This document shows, in pieces, positions 54,601-64,000 of a stretch of DNA of 64,000 nt. A program made the position numbers and the translations under genes. Position 1 is the first letter of the stretch; each line of letters starts with the position of its first letter. This stretch comes from Pseudoips prasinana (lineage: Eukaryota > Arthropoda > Insecta > Lepidoptera > Nolidae): NCBI GenBank assembly GCA_951640165.1, contig OX621255.1, positions 9,362,001-9,426,000 of the forward strand. Reading direction: 5' to 3'. The notes under the pieces were generated by a model. That model ran no database searches, was not told the DNA's origin, and worked only from the letters and a program-made list of their open reading frames with translations.

Positions 54601-56039
54601 AAGTAAAATAAAAGAATAACTTCTGATACATATCAATAATACATATATTATCTAAGGAGCAGGCAAGTTTCAGAACAGATCAACTGTGAAACATGTAAGT
54701 TGTTATTATTATTGAAACAAATTGTAGAAAAAGAAATAATATAAAAAGGCTGTTACCTATCTAGTTTTTGCAGAAGAACAACATCAAATCAAAAGAATTG
54801 AAAGGTCTTGTTTAAAAAAAAGCCAATGTAGACAAATTATCACCTAAACTCATCTCAGTTATCCCAATCAGGTTTCTAAAATTCTCCTTTGATTATTTGC
54901 ATTCCATTTTGATTATTTGCATAAGAAGCAGTAGTTTTACGAAATAATGTTTGAACACCTAATAACTGAGAACAAGAGTGTAAGCCTCACAATCGACACC
55001 CTAAAAGTAAAAGCAATATCTAATTTATATAAATTAAACATTAAATAGGGAAAGGATTGCCTATGTAAATGAAGTTTATCTTGTTCAAGACATTTATGTT
55101 AGAACTAGACATGCAAATTAAAAAAAAATGCAATACAAATAAAGGAAAATATGGATTTCAAAATATTTATTCTAATGCCATTAAGTTCTTTGCAGTATAC
55201 TTTTGTTGCAACCATTAGTTCAAATACTCACCTTAACTGTCACACCTAATATTTCCGAAACATTTTCATTTTGTTCATCACTATCAAACAGAGATTTCAA
55301 GAGTGTTTCATTTGCCGTAGCCAGTTCTCTTAGTTTTATTGCACTTTGGACAACATCACAACAATTTAAACATATCTTCCGTGGTAAACTGTCTAAGTTT
55401 ATAATCTGGAAGAAAACATTATTTGTTATAATCATAGGTCAGAATAGATACATCTCTTATTCAAATTTCGGTCAGTGGGTATTCTTAGGGGTAGGATTGC
55501 ATGTAAATGTACAAAGTTTCAAGTTTCAATATACCCTTTGTTAGTGCCTATGTCATAATATAACATATATATATACTATAATATAATATATGCTGCTCTG
55601 ACTGTCATGGCTAAAGCACCCAACAAGTTTTCTTTAACTCTCAATAGTGGAGTTTTGCATTTTGAGCATAAACATGTGTGACATGGATTGTCCAAAAACG
55701 CAATAGCTAAAGAAAGTGAATGTCAATGCAATAATTACCCCATAACTTACCTACTGTAAAATGTTTCATAAGCAAAAAATAAATTCAATGCTCTACTTTC
55801 GGGTTGGGTTTTGTTACAGTAGAGCAACTTCTAATGACTGAAATTGAACTCCAGGGTCAAGTAAGTCGCGACTACATAGGTGTAAACACAATATTATACA
55901 TTATACACACCGTAACTCCTGTACACAAAAATACATTCTGGAGCAGATGAGGATTCTCAAACAAATCAGACACACCAACTCTTTCGAGACACAATCTACA
56001 TTTTGCATGGAACGCTATCCCTTTTAGTTCATCCATCAT
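51685..56039 (-). CDS. Second ZAD-C2H2 zinc-finger protein, 3 fingers, 5 exons
   Basis: Exons (minus): 56039-55911, 55405-55232, 54203-53964, 52948-52853, 51936-51685; all junctions are phase 0, giving 296 residues. Residues 10-85 are a ZAD, with cysteine pairs in KCRLCLERVG (exon 1) and KICLNCCDVV (exon 2). Exon 3 is a polar, Lys/Ser-rich linker with a basic SKKRKK patch that could be a nuclear signal. Exon 4 is charged and ends YECE, the start of finger 1, which is completed by exon 5 (VCLKTFTVWKKFYVHQRWH). Finger 2 is C-x4-C (LCPLDMCGKKF) and finger 3 ends with a longer H spacing (HRDTVH). It ends EEYIL then TAA. Probably a DNA-binding regulator; no ortholog named. Two adjacent ATGs open exon 1. 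Confidence 0.88.
51997..52088 (+). repeat. tRNA-derived SINE, family D, 5' part
   Basis: CACGTGTGGCGCAGCAGCTA and GGTTCGAGTCCCGCGCCGG, in the last intron of the second ZAD gene. Longer copies at 60406-60605 and 61080-61285. Confidence 0.75.
52085..52740 (+). repeat. SINE family B interrupted by a LINE-like repeat
   Basis: The SINE runs to about 52385 (TTGGTTAGTCT) and resumes at about 52690 (ATTGAGACTGTTCGCCGTGG). Between them is the 52388-52690 minus copy of the 44160 repeat. Confidence 0.75.
53449..53579. mobile_element. Foldback MITE related to the 16421 family
   Basis: Ends CCAGGGGGTTACATAAATGG and AGCCCCCCTGG, with a diverged core that still contains AAGCCGATTGAACGA. Confidence 0.5.
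53712..53827. mobile_element. TA foldback MITE, copy 5
   Basis: Ends CAGACGCCAGCACATCAAGC and GAATGTGCTGGCGTCTG, TA-flanked, with an internal deletion. Lies between exons 3 and 4 of the second ZAD gene. Confidence 0.83.
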
Positions 56040-59000
56040 GGACAAAAGATAATACCAACAATATTTAATTGATTGGTTTAGCTCCAATCCTTAAAACAAT
56101 TTTATTATGACCATGTTGACGCTGTTGTTTATGATCAGCTGAGTGACACTACTCCTTTCATTGCTCTTTGAGTGACACTGGTTGACAGAGTATGATGGCA
56201 GTGGCACAGCCTAACAGTGCCGCCAATTCCAATTATTATTTACCGCTACAAAAATATGTACCTACTTTTAAAAAATAACCAGGAATACACATTACGTATT
56301 ATGGCCGTATAATGTGTATGTCAGTAGGGACTTTTTATTACAGTAGATGAAATAAAAAGAAAAGTAAAATTAGTTTTAACTAGAAAATATTACTAAATAA
56401 GATATACAGAATTAAGAATTATAAAATAGTATATGGTTTTTATAGCATACAAGTGCCGTAATACAGGACAATAAATCCGATGAAGCTACAACAAACTCTC
56501 GGCAAAATAATAGAACAATTCCACACATAAAGAAATGATAAGCCGTACCTCTCACTAGGGTTTGGCAAGATTACAATGGATAAGGTTTTTTTTTTTTTTT
56601 TTTTGTATAGCGCTACCAAAGATATTATTATAATATCTTTGGACACTACAGTTAGCCTAGGAGGCTTTCACTGCTTCACCGGACTATAGAGGCGAGCAGA
56701 GGGCTCGAGCCGTCTATTGGATAAGGGCATAGTTTACTTTGAAACCTTCGTTCGAGCATTTAAACTCGTTACTTAGTTTGAAACAGATTAGATAATAAAG
56801 ACCTTTATTGGATATTTGGAGTTAAAGTTGGGTAAGACCATGGAAAAAAAAAAGAAATTTAAAAAGTCGATTAATATTATGTACTCACGTACCTACATTT
56901 TACTTAAAGAATTTCTTCATAAAATCTCAGAGTAGGTAATCAGTTCTGGGAAAAGTGAAATATTTAACTAGGTAAATTTGGGTGCTATATTAATTGAAGC
57001 AATACAATACCGTTGTAGTTTCATGTCATGTAAACTTTAGGGATTCACAATATCAAAAATAAGTAACGCGTCGAAATATAAAAAAAAAACCGGTGTGACC
57101 AAGTGTGACACAAGTTAAGGATTTTTTTTTAAATTTTAAACTATTGTTTTTTGTTTAAGTAATTACACACTGAAATACATCCCGCTGACATACAAACATA
57201 CGCACTGACAGACGGACGAACACCTGAGACCTAGTAGGTAATAGGGTTCCGTTGGGTACGGAATCCTCAAAATTCAAAAATTATGTCTGTTTTGTGGCCG
57301 GGCCCCGAGGCATAATACTAGTAAATACAAAATTCGTAAAGAAGTGGGACCTGAGCCCGAACTTATTTGAAAATAGGTGTACCGGCGACTTCGTCCGCGG
57401 TTTCCGTAATGACTTTCTCTAATAATTATTTGGCCTCTTGTCGCAAACTTATAAAAAATCTCTAATCTTACATATTTCCATACAATCTTTTATCCCCTAT
57501 CGTTTTTTTACACCCTCGTAAACTAAAAAGGAAATACCTAGTAAACTTTAAAACGCCAAAACTTTAACAAAATTTGATTGTCATGTTTATTTATATCGAA
57601 TCAACAGCCTAAAAATAAGTTTCAAACTGTGAAAATGACGATATTTCCATACAACTTTTCATCCACCCCTTTGAAAGGGAGGGGGGGGGGGGGGGAGAGT
57701 ACAGGAAGGTATTTATTTAAAACTTGCTGTACCGGCGCTCGTCTTACCGCCATATTTTTGCCTATTTATATTCCATGTAATTTTATTATTTTTAAAGAAT
57801 GTAGGTAGGTACTTGTCATTCAAAAATATACACATCAGCTTAGCAGTCATGTATGTACTTTAATACAAGTGAATGGATATATCGTGATTTATTCGTTTTG
57901 CAAATATCTTCAATGTACTGCTAGAAGATGTACTGACACGTTTGTCACTGTTGCGTAATGGTGTAAATATAGAAACTTTTTGGTGTCGCGGCTACTAATG
58001 TTTTGACTCCGTATCCATGGAAACGACGGGCAATTTCCAGCTGGTGTAAATCAATTGTCAGAGTACCTAATAAAATTATATATTTTAAATATATTAGACC
58101 CCGAACTGACCAAATATATACTTATATAATGTCTTCAGGTGAGTTATGTTCGTATTATCATATTCCTCTATTCGTATTTACTTATAAAATATAATCTGGC
58201 TATTGAGAATTGAGATCACCAAATAAATAGAAGTGTCAATCTTTGACCAGTCCCGTGAACCGTGATTATATATTAACGGTCGTATTTTAAAAACCAGAAA
58301 GCCCTAAGTGCGTATCAGTGGCGTAGCCTCTAATTAACACGACTGAAATTATCTTAACTTTCATGAATCTATAACAAATATAAATCTGTTATTGTGATAT
58401 TTTAAAACTTACTTGGAGCTCAACTTGAAGCCGTACTTAACTTCGCACTTGAGGAGCTGATTGTTAAATAAGATTTAAAAGTCCGCTCGTCAAAGATTCG
58501 TTTATTTAAAAGAGCAAAACACACATTTTTTGCAATTACATGCTGATACTACTAAATACTGTACGCTAAATAAACTTTGTCTTATAATCGTAGCCTGATT
58601 GAGTATCTCCTTACTTCAGAAATTAAATTTCATACGTAATTTAAGCCGCTGAAAACGTATAAATGATAAAAATGTACAGGAGTCAATATACACTCAGAAA
58701 TAACAATTTCAGTTAGTTCTTTGTTAGAACATATTTTTGACACTATCATGTTCAAAACATATTTAGCAATGAGTGGCGGTAGGGCAACCGCTTCTCGATA
58801 AACTCGTTATGATAAAAACGGCAGAATGGCTGATCTATGAGGTATTTAATGCAATAATACATACCTACATATATTGCCAGCATCACACATTCAGCATACG
58901 TTTTAATTCATAGATTAATCATGATCCCTTCGATGTGTCACGTTCATGATTATATGTTATAATTGACGGAATTTTTCTTGTGATATTATTTTATACCATA

Positions 59001-60400
59001 AGTTGGTAGTGAGTCAAAAATAGTGAAATGTGTGGGCCACAGAGTACATTATAGTGTGGGCAGCACAAATATTCATATGGATTTTAAATTGTTTCTAAAG
59101 GTATGCTACAATAAATCTAATTGTATGGACTCCACTGCAAGTAAAGACTTGGGGTCAAGTGTGGTTTATCAATGCTGCTTAAGTTATCAATCATGCTCAA
59201 GATTGCGACAAGTTTTTTGCATCGTGGTTTTTTGTAGTGACCAATTGTACCACCAAAACCATTTGTAGTGAAATAATCTGTGTAGAGATCGGCTTTGAAT
59301 TTGATAAATACTTTATAATCTTAACAATTTAGTAGTTAGTACGTACGTACTAAATACTTACTACGAGATGGACCGATGATCTTTTGAGGGTCGGTGGAAG
59401 TCGCTGAATGTGGATAGCACAAGACAGGCAATTGTGGAGATATTTGGAGGAGGCCTTTGTCCAGCTGTTAACGTCTTTCGGCTGATAAAATGATGATGTT
59501 GAAGTACTTCGTATTTTGTGTTCGTATTTCGATAATTAAATTTAAACATAATCTCTTTGACAAAACTTAATACAAGCTAGTTTAATATCATTGCTATTAT
59601 AAAATACATTATATAAATGTTTTAAAACAATCTGTGTACCTAAATATCTATGTAACTAGAAATAATAATATATTACCTACTTAATTATATTACTACAAAC
59701 ATGTTCTGACAATTTACAAGCGCTTTTTAAAGTCTACGTGAATAAAACTTTTTAGGGTTCCATAGCCAAATGCCAAAAAACGGAACCCTTATAGATTCGT
59801 CATGTCTGTCTGTCTTTTTTCCGAAACTATAAGAGCTGTACTACTGAAACTTGGTAAGTAGATGTATTCTGTGAACCGCATTAAGATTTTTACACAAAAA
59901 TAGAAAAAAAAAACAATTATTTTGGGGGGTCGCCATACATAGAACTGAAACTCACAATTTTTTTTTCATCGTACTCATACATGTGGGGTGTCAATGGATA
60001 GGTCTTCAAAAATCATATTGAGGTTCCTAATATATTTTTTTTCGCGCCTACTCGATGCCACTACTCAGTGTTGTGCCACTAATTGACTACGCGGCTTAGC
60101 AAGTTTGGGCGCTACGAGTAATACTTTCGTAGCAGCAGTTAGTAGTGAGCAAAGCTCTGTGTCTGACGTGCCCGCCCTACAGTGCTACGGCGTAGCGGAG
60201 TTGAGTTTTGGCGACATAGCTAACAACAGTAAGTTTTAATCATTATTTGGACTGAGGTTTTAATCAGCTTAGCCCGAGTTAAAAAAATATTTTTAATATG
60301 AAAATTAAATTAAATTTACGAGATAGTAAATATGTGGTTAATTTAAGTGTATAGAATTACAGTACTATTAATACTGTAGAATGTAAAAGCATACCTCATT
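56040..60400. other. Intergenic, AT-rich, repeat-poor to moderate
   Basis: Presumed promoter of the second ZAD gene at its left end. Poly-G at 57682-57695; interspersed repeats with GGGTTCCGTTGGGTACGGAA near 57240 and at 59750-60050; a LINE tail at 59398-59500. The short ORFs here show no domain or codon pattern I recognise. Confidence 0.5.
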
Positions 60401-60405
60401 TGACT

Positions 60406-60605
60406 GCACATGTGGCGCAGCGGCTAAAACAGTCGTCTCGCCGCTTCGTGTCCCGGGTTCGATTCCCGCGCCGGTCAACTATTTGTGTGACCCATAAATA
60501 GTTGTTCTGATCTGATGTAATTTGTGTCCGTCTATTATAATTATATTTGTAAAGTAACCCGCGACACAGGGTACTTTGTCTAGTGCGGGCGGTGTCTTTT
60601 TAAAC
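60406..60605 (+). repeat. tRNA-derived SINE, family D
   Basis: Head CACATGTGGCGCAGCGGCTA, B-box GGGTTCGATTCCCGCGCCGG, body GTGACCCATAAATAG and tail AGTGCGGGCGGTGTCTTTTT. Confidence 0.85.
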
Positions 60606-61079
60606 AAAGAAAACAAAATTAATTGTAAAGAAATTTATGATATTTTACTACGCGCGCAAAATGTTTGATGTACAACCGACCGAAATTTAATTTCCGTAGT
60701 TTGCGGTGAGTAGTAAAAATGGCATTATTTTGATGCAAATGGTTGGTTCGTTTCATGTCCCCTCCTAACTGCTGCGCTGAATATATTGGTCGCGTGACGA
60801 AGGTATCATTGACTGGTACCCAAATTAATCACCCCTTGTGAACAACAGCGGATAGATTCCATTATGTAGTAACAAAAGCAGTTGCGGTTATTGCGAATCA
60901 TTTCTTGAAGAATCGCCGTCATAAAAAAACCTACTTTGATGTTGTAAACGAAATTTATGATGTTTCTTTCTAACTAAGTTAGAATATAAAATAAAACAAT
61001 TTTGATAGTCATTATAAATGTTGGCCTAATGTAATATTTCTAAACACTGGTTTTCGACAGTTGGTTTGTTGTGGTGGTT

Positions 61080-61285
61080 AAATGAAAGATATACTCGTAT
61101 AATACAGTTGCCTCGCCGCTTCGTGTTGCGGGTTCCAGTCCCGCGCCGGACAACTCTTGTGTGACTCATTAATAGTTCTTCTGAGACTGGATGGAAGGTG
61201 TGTCCGTCTATTATATGTTTGTAAAGTACCCTGCGACATGGGGTAAATTTAACATGGGCGGGCGTTGTCTTTAAAAAAAACGCAG
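61080..61285 (+). repeat. tRNA-derived SINE, family D, 5'-truncated
   Basis: Same body as 60406-60605 (GCCGGACAACTCTTGTGTGA) and tail GGCGGGCGTTGTCTTTAAAA. Confidence 0.8.
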
Positions 61286-61289
61286 AAAA

Positions 61290-64000
61290 TCTATGTACCA
61301 ATTGGTTATAAATTCCACAAAAAAGATAAAATAGAATACGCAATGATGTCATAGTAAGTGATTAGGTAAGTGTCCATAGCAGTCGCCATAAAATAAAGAA
61401 TATTTATTCCTCAATCATAGAGTATCTAGTTCATACCCAAGAGTCACACCACTAACTTTTCGAATTCATGTGCGTATTTGTAAATAGAATCTCATGCTTA
61501 AAACGGTGAAGGAAAACTTCGTGAAAACACCCGTATGCCTTAGAATACTACAAAATGTCTTGATCTTGTCTACCAACCACCACTACAATAGCGTGGGGGA
61601 CTATAGTCTATCCCCTCTTCTTATGAGAGGAGCCCTTGTAAAATTATAGCACAATAATTTGTCCGAATTATGTCCACCGCTGGACAAAAGCCTCCCCTAA
61701 GAATGCCATAATCGCCACGCTTGGCAGAAGGGTTGGCGATCTAAGTTTGATGATCATAGTTCACAGAAAAACGCTGTTGTCCGTTCTCTGGTAGGTATTT
61801 CCTCGGGACGATTTCTACGCCCCTCACGGAATGAGATGGGGTGATGAAATTCTATGCCGTCACCCATTGCTGGCTTACTGTAGTAGATATAACGAGACGG
61901 GATGAAGTCTTTTGTTTTCCCCGAGAGACAGGGATATAACATGTTATAATTCGGGCTACTAGGTTAAAGGCACTTGTTTTAGCAGATAAATCCCATTAGC
62001 TCTTTGTGGATCGTCAACAAACCGGACATCTCATCATCTACTTTATACACAGTAGTCAGTGCACACTATCGCTAGACCAACGAGCAGGTCCTAAATATTT
62101 TATACTTATTTAATTACCAAATACAAATATCTGTATAAATATCGTGTTATAAGAATTTGAACTATGTACTTGCCATTCAGCTGCGCACTTAGCTAACTGA
62201 GGGCCTCCAAATGTTTGAGGTCATTCAATTTGAAGGTGAAGTTTTCCGCTAATAAGTTATGTTCTATAAATATTAAAGGGCGCAGCCACTAAGGCCGTGT
62301 CCCTGTATGGTTTTAGGTTACAAATAGGCAAAATTTTAGAATGACAACACAACAAATTGCAACATACTGGCAAATTAGCGGAAAAAGGCTGATTTATAAA
62401 TAATAAAAAATTAACTGAAAATAAATAACCAGACCACAAACCAAATTAACAAACCAATTGACATAATAATATTTTAACGTTGACTCTACAACTTTAATTA
62501 AAAATAAATAAAATAAAATATTTTCCCATCTTTTGTAATAACACCAACTCTGTCAATATTTTAAGTATAGGATGATTTTAACATGTAATGAATGAATTTG
62601 AATTTTGAATTGAATTTTTTCTAATATTTATTTTCTATCTTTCTCATCTATCCACTGCTCAGGCTATTGCTAAAATATTATTAAGAATAAATAAGATTTT
62701 GCTATCAACACGGTAAGCAGATATTCGAGTGAGTGTTGACTATCGGTCTTGTAGCTAATTACAAAGATAAAATTATCGATAAATTACCTTATCTATTGAT
62801 CATGCTATAGCTTTTGATACCTACCTTCTATATTATCGATACATATCCTATGGTAAGTGAACAGCCGTCAGACATTGTTGTGGAAGTTTAAAAAATATCG
62901 TTTAGGAATACTGTATTAGACCATTCACCAACGTTAGATAAGGCGATTGGTAAAATCATGGTTGATTGTTAAGAACGCGGGAACATGCTGAAAGCACGGA
63001 AGGTGATTGTCTACACGATGGAGGTTTATAATGAGAAATCCAAGTAGGTTATTGATAAAATGATGGTTGATGAACGGTGAAATTATGGTTGATAACTGGT
63101 GAAGTCATGAATGATGATTGATGAGATTTGGTATTAAGTGAAGTCTGTAATAAATTTATTACAGACTACTATTTGAAAACGGTAATATTGACCCCGTATG
63201 GGTCATCCTTGTACTAGTTGGTGTGCTCGATTACAATTGATTATTATTTATTCAGTGGCCTACTTTCCACGAGGGGCAACGGACTGGCTAGTTTAATTAT
63301 TAGGATATGATAATTAAGAGCCTAATTACATGATATTTTAAAAACGTTTACGTGGGTAAAGTTACAAAACAAAGAAAGCAGTTTATAGCTTATTTATTCG
63401 TAAACAGGTTTACATGTCATATTCTTATTAACAAGTTCATATAATGTAACACAACACATAAATACATATATTATCAATAATAAGTAAAAATAAAACATTT
63501 AAGTGGATTAGGATGTCGGTATTACCTACAATAAATAAGAAATTCATGTTGTCGTCTAATGTCAATTAGAGATATTACCTACCATAGTAAAATCAAGAAT
63601 TAATTTCGTATTACACTACAGGTATTAAATCGAATACCTACATAAAATTTCTCTTAAGAAAAACAACTGTCAAGATTGACAACACAGAAAGTACTAGAAA
63701 TTTCTAAAACTATCCAGTAACTATATAACCTATGAGTCACGAAATATTGTCTTTGGATTGTTTAAAAAACATATCGATCGGTAACCGGTTGATTCGTTTG
63801 TTTTGTGGGTATTATTTATAAATCTTATTGTGCGAGTATTAGGATTATTAAAAATACCGCGACAAAGAAAATATAATCTTTCCTAACACAGCCGTAATGC
63901 AATTAGGCTTCATAACTTTGCGAAACAATCCACTGCAAAAGAACGAGAAATCGCACGAGAAGAACTTTGCGTTAGTAACTACCTATGGCCCAACAAAGAG
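61290..64000. other. Intergenic to window end
   Basis: Fragments of known repeats near 61655-61860 (GGACAAAAGCCTCCCC; GGAATGAGATGGGGTGATGA). The rest is AT-rich with no supported gene or RNA. Confidence 0.5.

Noticed and set aside
59023..59268. Plus-strand 81-codon Cys-containing ORF
   Set aside because: No signal peptide pattern, domain or splice partner seen; treated as chance.

Overview
The window is eukaryotic and most likely lepidopteran (moth or butterfly). Its host genes have GT/AG introns. It carries two ZAD-type zinc-finger genes, a class expanded in insects. About half of it is repeats of lepidopteran type: tRNA-derived SINEs, short Helitrons that end in CTAG, and LINE tails containing GGAGGAGGCCTTTGTCCAGC. 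Gene models were built by hand from splice signals, and every junction was checked for reading phase.

Layout. (1) 1-24,737, minus strand: a 12-exon ZAD-C2H2 gene with 13 fingers and a poly-glutamine tail that runs off the left edge. Its introns are full of SINEs, MITEs, Helitrons and broken LINEs. One intron holds an intronless plus-strand DNAJB13-like co-chaperone gene (12,317-13,336). At the end of exon 5 a 164-bp unit spanning the exon/intron border is repeated so that eight copies of the same splice donor lie in a row. (2) 26,232-30,251: a full-length PIF/Harbinger transposon with a TAA target duplication, inserted in a SINE. It has two open genes, a DDE transposase and a MADF-BESS protein, on opposite strands and interlocked through each other's introns. 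(3) 32,521-41,830, plus strand: a six-exon Golgi Qb-SNARE gene (GOSR1/Gos28), with LINE, Helitron and SINE insertions in its introns. (4) 44,867-47,171: a 2.3-kb element with 460-bp terminal inverted repeats, recurrent TACGGC motifs and a frameshifted coding remnant. (5) 51,685-56,039, minus strand: a second, five-exon ZAD-C2H2 gene with three fingers. (6) 56,040-64,000: AT-rich sequence with scattered SINEs and no gene that I can support.

The host genes have separate jobs (two DNA-binding regulators, a sperm/cilia-type J protein, a Golgi SNARE) and nothing suggests a shared pathway. The most unusual items are the multiplied splice donor, the interlocked Harbinger genes and the long-TIR element.
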